In this document: piece by piece, positions 1 through 10,072 of the stretch | Position numbering within the stretch: position 1 is the stretch's first letter | Layout of the letters: each line of letters begins with the position of its first letter | From: Natronosalvus caseinilyticus | GTDB lineage: Archaea; Halobacteriota; Halobacteria; Halobacteriales; Natrialbaceae | NCBI RefSeq assembly: GCF_017357105.1 | Contig: NZ_CP071596.1 | Span: forward strand, 1,674,001 to 1,738,000 | Reading direction: 5' to 3' | Length of the DNA: 64,000 nt | The notes under the pieces: model-generated | Databases searched by the model: none | The model's input: only the letters and a program-made list of their open reading frames with translations | Told to the model about the DNA's origin: nothing | Translations under genes and position numbers: made by a program

Positions 1-699
1 TACTTCCGCCACGGCGTTCCGGTGTTCAGCCCCGACACGGCGTACAACCTGTTCATCGAGAACGTCCCGCCGCTGATCTACGCGGCCCCCGGCGGTCTCT
101 ACGTCAACATCGACGGCGACCTGCTGGCCGACGAACGCGAGGCTCGCGAGTGGAGCCTGGGGCAACTCGCGAACGAACTCGGGGTCTCCCGCCGGACGGT
201 CTCGAAGTACGAAGACGGCATGAACGCCTCCATCGAGGTCGCGATGGCGCTCGAGGACCTCTTCGACGCGCCCCTGACCAGCCCGGTGGACGTTCTCGAG
301 GGCACGGAGGACGTGCGCGACCCCGACGCGACGCCCGAAGAGCCGGACGCCGACCCCGACGACGAGGAGGTCGTCGCGGTCCTCACGCGAGCGGGCTACC
401 GGGTCCACCCGACGCTACGCTCGCCGTTCAAGGCCGTCAGCCAGGACGAGGCCGACGACGAGGACGTCGTCCTCACCGGCCACTCCCAGTTCACCAAGGC
501 GGCGGAGAAACGCGCCCGGATCATGAGTTCCATCGGCCAGGTCACGCACACCCAGTCGGTCTACGTCGTCGACCGCGCGAAGCAGGAAAACGTCGACGGG
601 ACGGCGCTGGTCGAGCGCGAGGAACTCGAGGGCCTGGACGACGCCGCGGAACTCCGGAAGGTGATTCGCGAGCGGGCGAAGCGCGAAGAAGCGGCCTGA
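1..699 (+). CDS. HTH-type transcriptional regulator, COG1395-like (5' truncated by window edge)
   Basis: The reading frame is open from base 1, so the N-terminus lies outside the window. About 232 residues are visible. A Cro/C1-type helix-turn-helix sits near visible residues 49-73 ([18 protein letters not shown]), followed by an acidic linker and a C-terminal domain with the pattern of the archaeal COG1395 (MJ0164-like) DNA-binding proteins. These are predicted transcription regulators; their regulon here is unknown. A run of six T at 708-713 directly after the stop fits an archaeal poly-T terminator. The next gene is convergent. The family call rests on overall pattern; the HTH itself is clear. 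Confidence 0.85.
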   Translation, partial: YFRHGVPVFSPDTAYNLFIENVPPLIYAAPGGLYVNIDGDLLADEREAREWSLGQLANELGVSRRTVSKYEDGMNASIEVAMALEDLFDAPLTSPVDVLEGTEDVRDPDATPEEPDADPDDEEVVAVLTRAGYRVHPTLRSPFKAVSQDEADDEDVVLTGHSQFTKAAEKRARIMSSIGQVTHTQSVYVVDRAKQENVDGTALVEREELEGLDDAAELRKVIRERAKREEAA

Positions 700-707
700 A
701 ACCGAAC

Positions 708-713
708 TTTTTT
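708..713 (+). terminator. Poly-T tract after the COG1395-like gene
   Basis: Six consecutive T follow the stop codon by eight bases, between two convergent genes. Archaeal RNA polymerase terminates at such tracts without a hairpin. Function is inferred from position and composition only. Confidence 0.45.
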
Positions 714-714
714 C

Positions 715-969
715 TCAGGCTCCGGCGCCGTAAGTCTCCTCGAGATACGCGACGATATCGCTGCTCTCGGCCATCCCCTCGACGCCGTGAGCCTCGTCGA
801 CGATGACCGGGACGCCGGTTTGACCGCTGATAGCTTCGACTTCGGTGCGCTCGTTGCGAGCCCCCGGGACCTGGACGATGTGGTACTCGAGGTTCAGTTC
901 CTCGAGTTTGGTTCGGACTTTCGCACAGAACGGACAGCCGGGCAGTTCGTACAAGGTAATGTCTGTCAT
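715..969 (-). CDS. Glutaredoxin-like / thioredoxin-fold protein with CPFC
   Basis: About 84 residues starting MTDITLYELPGCPFC. This is a glutaredoxin-type fold: beta strand, then the redox motif CPFC near residues 11-14, then the TGVPVIVDE cis-proline segment and a C-terminal helix (SSDIVAYLEETYG). It resembles small glutathione-S-transferase N-terminal or glutaredoxin domains. I chose the ATG at 969 because the domain begins there; an upstream in-frame start at 1020 would add 17 unlike residues. It probably acts as a cytosolic thiol-disulfide carrier. Haloarchaea use gamma-glutamylcysteine rather than glutathione, so the natural reductant is uncertain. Confidence 0.88.
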   Translation of the reverse strand: MTDITLYELPGCPFCAKVRTKLEELNLEYHIVQVPGARNERTEVEAISGQTGVPVIVDEAHGVEGMAESSDIVAYLEETYGAGA

Positions 970-1027
970 GTATGAAAAACGGGGCTCGAGCGAGAAGAAA
1001 GACGTGGTTGCGGCAGTCAATTACTCG

Positions 1028-2440
1028 TCAGCCGAGCATCCCGCTCGTGTAGACGTAGAAGTAACCCACGAGCGCCAGCGCCATCAGCCACTGGCCGAGG
1101 CGCACGTCCTCGAATTCGCCGGTGGCGGCCTTGATGATCGGATATACGATGATCCCGGCGGCGAGGCCGTTCGCGATGGAGTACGTGAGCGGCATGATCG
1201 TGATGGTCAGACCGGCCGACACCGCCCAGGCCGGATCCTGCCACTCGACGTCGAGAACGCCCTCGAGCATGATGATGCCAACGACGACCAGTGCGATGAA
1301 CGACGCATAGGCGGGAATCAGCGCGATTAACGGGATCAACACCAGCGCGGCGAGGAAGAGAAGCCCGACGACGAACGCGGTCATGCCCGTGCGTCCGCCC
1401 TCCTCGACGCCGGTCGAGGACTCGATGTACGTCGTCACGGTCGAGGTACCCACCATCGCCCCGACGGTGGTGCCGACGGCGTCGGCCATCAGGGGCTTAT
1501 CGATGTCGGGCAGGTTACCGTCCTCGTCGAGGAAGCCGCCGAACTGGGAGACGCCGATGAGCGTCCCGGCGGTGTCGAAGAAGTCGACGAAGAAGAACGT
1601 GAAGACGACCAGCGTGAACGTCAGAGGGTCGACGTCGCTGAGGCCGTCCACGAACGCGAAGAGCAACGGCGAGATGTCGTACTGCGGGGAGGTGACGACG
1701 GCGAACGTGAGGCCGCCATCTTCACCGACGAGCGCCTCCGGCAGGACTGTCGTGCCGGCGAGTCCGGTCAGGTAAACGAGCCAGCCGAGCCCGGTCGTGG
1801 CGACGATGCCGACGATTATCGACCCCTTGATGGCTCGTGCCCAGAGCACGAACGTGAGCAACAGACCGAACAGCCCGAGCAGTGCCGCAGGATTCGTCGC
1901 GAGGCCGCCGAGCGTGACCGCCGTCGCGGGATCGGCGACGACGATCGACATCTCCTGCAGGCCGATAAAGAGCAGGAAGATCCCGATACCGGCCCCGACG
2001 GCCATCTTGACGGGTTCGGGAAACAGTCGGATAACGTACTCTCGAGCGCCGATTGCGGTGATGGCGATGAAGATGATCCCCTCGACGAACACCGCCGCGA
2101 GCGCTGTCTCCCAGGGAATTCCCATGCCGAGGACGACGGTGTACGCGAAGAAGGCGTTCAGTCCCATCCCGGGCGCGAGGCCGAACGGCCGATTCGCGTA
2201 GAACGCCATTACGAAGATGGCGACGGCCGAGGCGATGATCGTCCCGATGGCGATCATCTGGACAGTCGCGATGAAACCGTAACCCGGAATATCGATCGCG
2301 TCTGCGAGAATGAACGGGTTGACGAGGATGATGTACGACATCGCGAGGAACGTGGTGATCCCCGCGACCGATTCGGTGCGCAGGTCCGTGTCGTGAGCCC
2401 GGAAGTCGAAGTACTCCGCGAGCGTGTCGGTTGCCCCCAT
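1028..2440 (-). CDS. NCS2/AzgA-type purine (guanine/hypoxanthine) permease
   Basis: 470 residues with about 12-14 hydrophobic segments. The start MGATDTLAEYF..TDLRTESVAGITTFLAMSYI is the signature of the AzgA/PbuG branch of the nucleobase:cation symporter-2 family. The conserved GLAPGMGLNAFFAY block is present near residue 90, and the second half contains FFVDFFDTAGTL and ADAVGTTVGAMVGTSTVTTYIES, both typical of hypoxanthine/guanine/adenine importers. Length matches the family. A TATA-like GGTTTAAG lies upstream on the minus strand. Substrate specificity cannot be read from sequence. Confidence 0.93.
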   Translation of the reverse strand: MGATDTLAEYFDFRAHDTDLRTESVAGITTFLAMSYIILVNPFILADAIDIPGYGFIATVQMIAIGTIIASAVAIFVMAFYANRPFGLAPGMGLNAFFAYTVVLGMGIPWETALAAVFVEGIIFIAITAIGAREYVIRLFPEPVKMAVGAGIGIFLLFIGLQEMSIVVADPATAVTLGGLATNPAALLGLFGLLLTFVLWARAIKGSIIVGIVATTGLGWLVYLTGLAGTTVLPEALVGEDGGLTFAVVTSPQYDISPLLFAFVDGLSDVDPLTFTLVVFTFFFVDFFDTAGTLIGVSQFGGFLDEDGNLPDIDKPLMADAVGTTVGAMVGTSTVTTYIESSTGVEEGGRTGMTAFVVGLLFLAALVLIPLIALIPAYASFIALVVVGIIMLEGVLDVEWQDPAWAVSAGLTITIMPLTYSIANGLAAGIIVYPIIKAATGEFEDVRLGQWLMALALVGYFYVYTSGMLG

Positions 2441-2470
2441 GTTGGACGTTCGAGCATAGGTGAGGGGGGT

Positions 2471-2480
2471 CGCTTAAACC
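2471..2480 (-). promoter_or_regulatory. TATA box of the purine permease gene
   Basis: On the minus strand this reads GGTTTAAGCG, centred about 35 bases before the ATG at 2440. That fits a transcript with a very short leader. Confidence 0.5.
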
Positions 2481-2672
2481 TTCCCGTCTCGATGTGACCA
2501 CCTATACGCATATGTGCATACTCGAGCCGTTTCGCAGGCAGCCCTCACCACTACCTGTCACTGAAATTTGAACTCGAGAGCCGATTTCGCGCTGCACGAC
2601 GCACTCGCCCGACCGAGCGCGAGCCGTGTCACGGACCAACATATTTCACCCCTGCCCGCGTACCGCTATCGC

Positions 2673-3332
2673 ATGAAGTTCATCATCGTCGGGTACGGTC
2701 GGGTGGGCGCGCGAACGGCCCGCATTCTCTCAGAGGAGGGCCACGACGTCGTCATCCTGGACAACGACCAGAAACGCCTCGAGCGCGCCGACGGCGAGGG
2801 GTTCGACGGCGTGCAGGGGGACGGTGCCGACGAGGACGCGCTGCTCGAGGCGGGCATCGAGACGGCCGACGCGATCGGTGCGATGACGCCCGACCTAAAC
2901 GTCAACTTCGCGGCGTGTATGGTCGGCAAACACTACGGCTGCCGGACCGTCTTGCGGATCGACGAGGACTACCGGGAGGACATTTACGAGAAGTACGCCG
3001 CGGACGTCGACGAGATCATCTACCCCGAGCGACTCGGTGCCGCGGGCGCGAAGACCGCGCTCCTCGGCGGCGACTTCAACGTCGTCGCCGATCTGGCCCA
3101 GAATCTACAACTGACGGTGCTCGAAGTTGGGGAGGGCTCACCGGCGGTCGGCAAGCGACTCAGCGAACTCGAGTTACCCGAGGGGTCGCGGATCTACGCC
3201 CACGGGCGAAAGACCGAATCGCTGACGATTCCGCTTCCGGGGACGGCGCTCGCCGCCGGTGACGAGGTGGCGGTGATCACCGAGACGGATGCCGTCGAGC
3301 AGGTTCGAGCGACGTTGCTGACGGAGGTCTAA
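2673..3332 (+). CDS. TrkA-type NAD-binding regulatory protein (TrkA_N + TrkA_C)
   Basis: 219 residues with no membrane segment. It opens with a Rossmann dinucleotide-binding motif, IIVGYGRVGARTA (residues 4-16), an acidic ribose-binding Asp at the end of strand 2 (VVILDND), and a following RCK/TrkA_N domain to about residue 130. The last 75 residues form a TrkA_C domain (GKRLSELELPEGSRIYA..AAGDEVAVITETDAVEQV). Such proteins are cytosolic NAD(H)-gated subunits of Trk/Ktr potassium channels or stand-alone RCK proteins. No transporter gene is adjacent. The ATG at 2673 begins the domain; the longer frame upstream is not protein-like. Confidence 0.92.
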   Translation: MKFIIVGYGRVGARTARILSEEGHDVVILDNDQKRLERADGEGFDGVQGDGADEDALLEAGIETADAIGAMTPDLNVNFAACMVGKHYGCRTVLRIDEDYREDIYEKYAADVDEIIYPERLGAAGAKTALLGGDFNVVADLAQNLQLTVLEVGEGSPAVGKRLSELELPEGSRIYAHGRKTESLTIPLPGTALAAGDEVAVITETDAVEQVRATLLTEV

Positions 3333-3506
3333 GTCGACGTTGAAAGAGGGGGTACGTGCAGGCACACACCGGGGAAGGATGGGAACTGATACCGTCAGGG
3401 TGGTGCGTGCCTCGAATGAACGTACTCACTGACCGGGCATAAAACTGAGTCAGACGACCGTGTGACGGCGGTCAGACGCGCTCGTTCCTCGCTCTCGACC
3501 CGAAAC

Positions 3507-4658
<1,152 letters not shown>

Positions 4659-4761
4659 ACCTCGAGTCCTCACCGGTCGGACATAAGCGCTTTCGCTCGC
4701 GGATCGGTGTCGGACCAGTGCCGACGCCGACGCTTATCCGATCGGCGGTGGAAGGTCACCC

Positions 4762-5700
4762 GTGGTCCCGTTCGAACCCATCGCCTCGACTCTCGTCGGT
4801 CTTCTCGCGCTCTGGCTCGGCGCTCGCTGGCTCGTTACCGCGGCTTCCCGACTCGCTCGAGCCGCGGGCATCCCGCCGCTGATCGTCGGTCTCACCGTCG
4901 TCGCCTTCGGGACGTCGGCGCCCGAAATCGTCGTGGGCGTCGAGGCGGCCCTCGAGGGACGCGGCGCCATCGCCGTCGGCAACGTGGTCGGATCGAACGC
5001 GTTCAACCTGGGCGCGATTCTGGGCGTACTGGCGATCATCAGTCCGTTTCGCGTCGCCGATACCCTCGTCCGACGGGACGCCGTCGCGATGGCGGCGGCG
5101 ACAGCGGTTGGGATCGCGGTTCTGGTGAATTTGCACGTCTCGCGTACCGAAGGCATCTTTCTCATCGCGTGTCTGGTCGCCTATATGAGCTGGCTCGCCC
5201 GATCGGCACGCGGTTCCGACGTCGACGTTAGCGAACCCGAGCGCTCGGAAACGAACCGCCATCCCGGGGTCGATGCGCTCGTCCTCGTCGTCGGCCTGGT
5301 CCTGGTCGGTATCGGCGGTCGGTTGCTCGTCCAGGGCGCGGTCGAAATCGCTCGCGCCGGAGGCGTCTCGGAGTGGCTCATCGGCGTGACGGTGGTCGCC
5401 GGGGGAACCTCCCTCCCCGAGGCAGCAGCGTCCGTCGTCGCAGCGCGGCGCGCTGAAGTCGGCATCGCGGCCGGGAACGTAGTCGGGTCGAACGTGTTCA
5501 ACCTGCTGGGCGTGCTCGGCATCTCCGCGGTGGCTGCGCCGCTGGCCGTCGACGTGAGTGTTCGCTTGGGACTGTGGTGGCTCGCCGCGTTGACTGCCGT
5601 ATCGGCCGTCCTCCTGGCGACCGGTCGTCGGCTGACCCGTCTCGAGGGCGTCGCGCTCGTACTCTCGGTGGCGGGCTACTGGGTGCTGGCGGCGGGTTGA
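4762..5700 (+). CDS. Sodium/calcium (CaCA family, YrbG-like) exchanger
   Basis: 312 residues, about ten membrane helices in two inverted halves. Each half carries the alpha-repeat ion-binding motif: AFGTSAPE near residues 48-55 and AGGTSLPE near 212-219, each followed by a GN-V-VGSN-FN block that is repeated almost identically. This is the hallmark of the YrbG/NCX_Mj group, which exchanges Na+ (or H+) for Ca2+ across the cell membrane. Length is typical. The GTG start at 4762 gives the expected short N-terminus. Its promoter region is shared with the divergent methyltransferase gene. Confidence 0.93.
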   Translation: MVPFEPIASTLVGLLALWLGARWLVTAASRLARAAGIPPLIVGLTVVAFGTSAPEIVVGVEAALEGRGAIAVGNVVGSNAFNLGAILGVLAIISPFRVADTLVRRDAVAMAAATAVGIAVLVNLHVSRTEGIFLIACLVAYMSWLARSARGSDVDVSEPERSETNRHPGVDALVLVVGLVLVGIGGRLLVQGAVEIARAGGVSEWLIGVTVVAGGTSLPEAAASVVAARRAEVGIAAGNVVGSNVFNLLGVLGISAVAAPLAVDVSVRLGLWWLAALTAVSAVLLATGRRLTRLEGVALVLSVAGYWVLAAG

Positions 5701-5816
5701 GGTGTCTCCGGCCCGAGGCTCGATAGCTCCTCGAGCCATTCGTCCGTCGTCGTCGTCGCTCGAGGTGACATCGGTGTTAGCGAGGGCCTTTGTGCGGGCG
5801 GCCCCTTCATTGGTCT

Positions 5817-6818
5817 ATGAACATGCTCGTCGACGGCGAGTGGCGAACCGACGCGTCCGAGACCACGAACGAGGAGGGGGCCTTCGAGCGCCAGACGACG
5901 ACGTTCCGCGACGAGATCCGGGACGAGCCGGACGCTCGATTCCAGCCCGAAGCTGGACGGTATCACCTCTACGTCTCCTACGCGTGCCCGTGGGCCCACC
6001 GAACGCTCCTGGTGCGGTCGCTGAAGGGCCTCGAGGACGCCATCTCCGTTTCGGTCGTCGACCCCTATCGCGCCGAGGGTGGCTGGCAGTTCACACCCGA
6101 GAAAGACGGGTGCACCGTGGATCACGTCCACGGGGCGGACTACCTCCGGGAACTCTACGTGCGCGCCGACCCGGACGCGACCTGTCGCGTCACGGTGCCG
6201 GTACTCTGGGACACGAAGGAGGACACCATCGTCAACAACGAGTCCGAAGAGATCATCCGCATGCTCGATACCGAGTTCGACGACCTGGCGACCAGGGACG
6301 TCGACCTCTACCCCGAGGGCTACCGCGAGGAGGTCGACGAGATCATCGAGGCGATCTACGAGCCGATCAACAATGGCGTCTACCGGGCCGGGTTCGCGAC
6401 GAAGCAGGAGCCGTACGAGGAGGCCGTCGACGACCTTTTCGAGGCGCTCGCACACTGGGACGACGTGCTCGCCGAGCAGCGCTACCTCGCCGGTGACCGC
6501 CTGACCGAGGCCGACGTCTGCCTGTTCACGACGCTCGTGCGATTCGACCAGGTCTACCACACGCACTTCATGTGCAACGTCAAGTTCATCCGCGAGTTCG
6601 ACCACCTCTGGCCGTACCTGCGCGACCTGTACCAGACGCCCGGGGTCGCGGAGACGGTCGATATGGACCACATCAAAGAACACTACTACACGACTCACCC
6701 GGACGTGAACCCGCATGGCATCGTGGCCCGCGGCCCCGACCTCGAGTTCGAGGCGCCACACGATCGGGATCAGTTGTCTGGAGAGCCACCCGCGGCGCTG
6801 GCGTCGTCGCTCGACTAA
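5817..6818 (+). CDS. Glutathionyl-hydroquinone reductase-like (Xi-class GST, YqjG/ECM4 family)
   Basis: 333 residues. The thioredoxin-like domain has the catalytic Cys in CPWAHR (Cys57), diagnostic of glutathionyl-hydroquinone reductases. The segment W-F-P..DH-HGADYLRELY and the motif VPVLWD..TIVNNESEEIIRML follow, then an all-helical C-terminal GST domain ending in the family's NPHGIVARGP segment. Family members reduce glutathionyl-hydroquinones by thiol exchange in the cytosol. Haloarchaea usually lack glutathione, so gamma-glutamylcysteine or another low-mass thiol may be the partner (inference). The ATG at 5817 is chosen because the domain begins with MLVDGEW. Confidence 0.92.
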   Translation: MNMLVDGEWRTDASETTNEEGAFERQTTTFRDEIRDEPDARFQPEAGRYHLYVSYACPWAHRTLLVRSLKGLEDAISVSVVDPYRAEGGWQFTPEKDGCTVDHVHGADYLRELYVRADPDATCRVTVPVLWDTKEDTIVNNESEEIIRMLDTEFDDLATRDVDLYPEGYREEVDEIIEAIYEPINNGVYRAGFATKQEPYEEAVDDLFEALAHWDDVLAEQRYLAGDRLTEADVCLFTTLVRFDQVYHTHFMCNVKFIREFDHLWPYLRDLYQTPGVAETVDMDHIKEHYYTTHPDVNPHGIVARGPDLEFEAPHDRDQLSGEPPAALASSLD

Positions 6819-6911
6819 CCTGTCCAGTTCACGATCGTTTTACCCTCCATTCGAGTCGGTCACCGACGATTCCGCGCTCGCCGATCCGAAACGCATCGTG
6901 ACTACTCGTCC

Positions 6912-7313
6912 CTACTCGTCCTCGAACTCGAGCGCCGCCGAGTTGATGCAGTAGCGCTGGCCGGTGGGCTCGGGGCCGTCCTCGAAGATGTGCCCGAGGT
7001 GGCCGCCACAGTTGGCACATAGGACTTCGGTGCGGTGCATGCCGTGGCTGGTGTCGACGCGCGTCTCGACCACGTCGTCGTCGGCGTCGTAGAAACTCGG
7101 CCACCCACACCCCGAGTGGTACTTCGTGTCGGACTCGAAGAGCGTGGCTCCACAGCCCGCACACGAGTACGAGCCGTCCTCCTCGTGGTCGACGTACTCA
7201 CCAGAGAACGGGCGCTCGGTCCCGGCCTCCCGGAGAACGCGGTATTGCTCGTCGGTCAGGCGCTCGCGCCACTCCTCGTCGGTCAGCGCTCGCTCGTTGG
7301 ATTCCTGGCTCAT
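6912..7313 (-). CDS. msrB: Peptide-methionine (R)-S-oxide reductase MsrB
   Basis: 133 residues covering a complete SelR domain. Zinc is bound by two CxxC pairs (Cys51/54 and Cys99/102). The catalytic Cys122 sits in [11 protein letters not shown] near the C-terminus. Other family marks are [19 protein letters not shown] and [11 protein letters not shown]. The enzyme reduces the R epimer of methionine sulfoxide in proteins. It is convergent with the glutathionyl-hydroquinone reductase-like gene; both are thiol-redox proteins, but they are not co-transcribed. Confidence 0.97.
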   Translation of the reverse strand: MSQESNERALTDEEWRERLTDEQYRVLREAGTERPFSGEYVDHEEDGSYSCAGCGATLFESDTKYHSGCGWPSFYDADDDVVETRVDTSHGMHRTEVLCANCGGHLGHIFEDGPEPTGQRYCINSAALEFEDE

Positions 7314-7373
7314 AGGCCCAGTAAGGGCGTCGGACTCAAGAGTCTGTCTGCGACGAGGCGGCAGGTGAGCGAA

Positions 7374-7535
7374 CTAGCGCCCCGTCATTACGTTCGTGCT
7401 CTCACACTCCGGACACTGGGTCATCCGCCCGAGGCCGGGCACCTCGAGGCGAACCCACGCGTCGTCACCGCCGGGCGCTTCGAAGCCGCAGTTCAGACAG
7501 CGCGAGTGTCGACCGGAGGGGGGTTGCATCGCCAT
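7374..7535 (-). CDS. 53-residue zinc-ribbon microprotein
   Basis: A short frame from ATG at 7535 to TAG at 7374 encodes MAMQPPSGRHSRCLNCGF...MTQCPECESTNVMTGR. Two CxxC knuckles (Cys13/16 and Cys41/44), about 25 residues apart, make a minimal zinc ribbon. An archaeal TATA box (GATAAAAACG) lies about 34 bases upstream. The composition and Cys spacing are typical of the many small zinc-finger proteins of haloarchaea, whose roles are mostly unknown. A second ATG two codons in is an alternative start. Confidence 0.8.
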   Translation of the reverse strand: MAMQPPSGRHSRCLNCGFEAPGGDDAWVRLEVPGLGRMTQCPECESTNVMTGR

Positions 7536-7564
7536 ACTCGCGCTATGCTATCGCGTACCATATG

Positions 7565-7574
7565 CGTTTTTATC
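7565..7574 (-). promoter_or_regulatory. TATA box of the zinc-ribbon microprotein gene
   Basis: Minus-strand GATAAAAACG about 34 bases before the ATG at 7535, in a locally AT-rich stretch. The rest of 7536-7771 between the two genes holds no other convincing gene. Confidence 0.5.
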
Positions 7575-7771
7575 TCTCGAGTGATGTTTCACAGCGGTGA
7601 TCGATCCGTCGATTTCGGACACTATCGTCGGAGCGTGCCGACCGGTCGGCCGCCGAACGTCCCTCCGTTGGACCCGCCACGGTGGTACGCCCCGTTCTCG
7701 CCCGATACACCTGATGGTGTAAATACTACAATTTCTATAGCTACGGTTCCCGCGAGCGGCCGTAACGACGA

Positions 7772-10069
7772 TCAAGCGTGACCCGGATAATCCCGCTCGA
7801 ATCGGTCCTCGAGGTCGCCGTACTCGAACTGCACAACGACGGGACGCCCATGGGGGCAGGCGTAGGGATTCTCGCAGTCGTCGAGCGCCTCGAGCAGATC
7901 CAGCACGGACCCCTCCGAGAGCGAGGTGTTGCCGGTGATCGACGGATAGCAGGCCAGGTCGGCGAGGAAGTCGTCGGCCAGCGCGTCGACCGTCTCGGCG
8001 CCCGCCTCGTGGTCCCCGTCGAGGAACGAGGCGAGGACGTCGCGGAGCTGGGCCGGCTCGAGGGTCTTCTCGAGGACGGCGGGGACGGTGGTGACGGCGA
8101 CCGTCCTGTCGTCGACGCGGTCGGCGGAAAAGCCCAGACTCGCGAGCGCGTCCCGGTAGTGCTCGAAGGCCTCGGCCTCCACAGCAGTGAGCTCGAGTTC
8201 GACGGGCGAGGCGAGCGCCTGGGTCGTCGGATCGTCGGCGAAGGCTCGCTGGAGGCGCTCGTAGTTGACCCGCTCGTCGGCGGCGTGCTGGTCGATCAGG
8301 ACGAGTCCCTCGGGCGTCTCGCAGACGACGTAGGTGTCCTTCAACTGGCCGAGTACCCGAAGTGAGGGCAGAGAGTCGTACTCGAGGGTCTCGGTAGCCG
8401 TCCCGCCCGCCAGCGTCTGCTGGTTCGTCGACGGAATGATCGAGCGCGACGGGTCGCTCGAGGCGGGGTGTCGAGATCGATCTCCTGCGTCTGTCGTCTC
8501 CGTCGTGTCCGCCGCGTCCGTTGCGTTCGCCGCATCTGTCGCATCCGACGTACCCGTCGTTCGATTCGTCTGTTCGGATACCCTCGAGGGATCGGAACGG
8601 TTCGCCTCGAGGTCGGACGAAGGGGCCGACGGTGACGTTTCGACTCCACTCGAGGTGTTCGCTCGTGATCTGTCCGACGACTGCCCAGTTTCTGGTGCCT
8701 CGGCCGTCCTCGAGCCGTCTGCCTGCGTTGCAGGCGCCTCGTTCGAGTCGCTATCTCGACGGTCGATCGAATGGGAGCCGACGGCATCGCTCGAGCCTGC
8801 CGCGGTCGACGGCCCCGAACCGCTCGAACCGCCCGTCTCGGGTTCGTCAGCCGCGCCCGCAAGCGTTCCGTCCTCGTACTCGTTGTCGGGCCCGACGGTC
8901 GCCTCCTCGGGCGCCGAGCGTCCTCGAGGAGCCCGCGAGCGGAGCAACCCGTGCTCGAGCAGCGCGTCCTCGACGGCCGACTCGACCGCCCGGCGGACGG
9001 CGTCGTCGTCGTCGAAGCGAACCTCGCGCTTTCTGGGGTGGACGTTCACGTCGACGGCGTCACCTGGGACCTCGAGGAAGAGCACGACGAAGGGGTAGCG
9101 GTCCCCGCCGAGCTGGCCCCCGTAGGCGTTCATGATTCCCTCGCGGATGGCCTCGGAGGTGACCGCTCGCCCGTTGACGTAGGTCGCGAGGTAGTCTCGA
9201 CTGGCCCGGTTCGTCTCTGGGTGGGAAACCGTTCCCGAGACCGTCTCGAGCGGGCCAACCGGGAGTTCCTCGGCTTCGGCCTCGACGTCGATCATCGATC
9301 GAGCGACCTCGCGGCCGTAGACGGCGAGAATGGCGGCCTGCAGGTCGGCCTGGCCCGTCGTGGCGAACACCTCGCGGCCGTCGTGGGTGAGCGAGAGCGC
9401 CACGTCCGGGTTGGCGAGGGCGTAACGGGTGACGATCTGGTTGACGTGGGCGAACTCGGTCGCGGTGGTCTTGAGGAACTTTCGACGGGCGGGGGTATTG
9501 TAGAAGAGGTCCTCGACGACGACCGTGGTTCCCGCGGGGCAGCCGGTCGGTTCGACGGCGACGACGTCGCTGCCCTCGTAGACGAGTTCGGTTCCCGTCG
9601 GGGTTTCGTCGGCGGTTCCGTCGGCTCGAGGCCGGGTCCGAATCGTCAGCTTCGACACCGACCCGATGGTGTGGAGCGCCTCCCCGCGAAAGCCCAGGCT
9701 CTCGACGCCGCGCTCGAGGTCCTCCAGGCCCGTGATCTTGCTCGTCGTGTGCTGGCGAACCGCCCGCCGGACGTCCGTCTCGGTCATCCCGCGGCCGTCG
9801 TCGCTGACCCGGATGGACTCGGTGCCGCCTTTCTCGATTGCCACCTCGATGCGCGTGGCGTCGGCGTCGAGGGCGTTCTCGACCAGCTCCTTGACCGCGC
9901 TGGCGGGCCGCTCGACGACTTCTCCGGCGGCGATCCGGGCGACGGTGTGCTCGTCGAGTTGGTGGATGGTCGTCTCGTCCGTTGCTCGCTTGTCCGCGTC
10001 GTCCGTTGAACGAGTATCTGCACTGTCGTCCGCGTCGTGAGATGGGGCGTCGAATGTATCGTCGGTCAT
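7772..10069 (-). CDS. mutL: DNA mismatch repair protein MutL
   Basis: 765 residues. The N-terminal GHKL ATPase is complete: KELVENALDAD, SDDGRGM, TSKI and GFRGEAL. A transducer domain with NVHPRKREVRF follows. A long Ser/Asp/Thr-rich linker covers about residues 385-570. The C-terminal domain carries the latent endonuclease motif DQHA-x2-E-x4-E (DQHAADERVNYE) and the zinc-site segment ACPHGRP, so it is of the nicking MutL type. It starts three bases after the dapA-like gene, so the two are probably one mRNA. MutS is encoded 2.4 kb upstream but not in the same transcript. The haloarchaeal linker makes it longer than bacterial homologs. Confidence 0.97.
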   Translation of the reverse strand: MTDDTFDAPSHDADDSADTRSTDDADKRATDETTIHQLDEHTVARIAAGEVVERPASAVKELVENALDADATRIEVAIEKGGTESIRVSDDGRGMTETDVRRAVRQHTTSKITGLEDLERGVESLGFRGEALHTIGSVSKLTIRTRPRADGTADETPTGTELVYEGSDVVAVEPTGCPAGTTVVVEDLFYNTPARRKFLKTTATEFAHVNQIVTRYALANPDVALSLTHDGREVFATTGQADLQAAILAVYGREVARSMIDVEAEAEELPVGPLETVSGTVSHPETNRASRDYLATYVNGRAVTSEAIREGIMNAYGGQLGGDRYPFVVLFLEVPGDAVDVNVHPRKREVRFDDDDAVRRAVESAVEDALLEHGLLRSRAPRGRSAPEEATVGPDNEYEDGTLAGAADEPETGGSSGSGPSTAAGSSDAVGSHSIDRRDSDSNEAPATQADGSRTAEAPETGQSSDRSRANTSSGVETSPSAPSSDLEANRSDPSRVSEQTNRTTGTSDATDAANATDAADTTETTDAGDRSRHPASSDPSRSIIPSTNQQTLAGGTATETLEYDSLPSLRVLGQLKDTYVVCETPEGLVLIDQHAADERVNYERLQRAFADDPTTQALASPVELELTAVEAEAFEHYRDALASLGFSADRVDDRTVAVTTVPAVLEKTLEPAQLRDVLASFLDGDHEAGAETVDALADDFLADLACYPSITGNTSLSEGSVLDLLEALDDCENPYACPHGRPVVVQFEYGDLEDRFERDYPGHA

Positions 10070-10072
10070 GAA

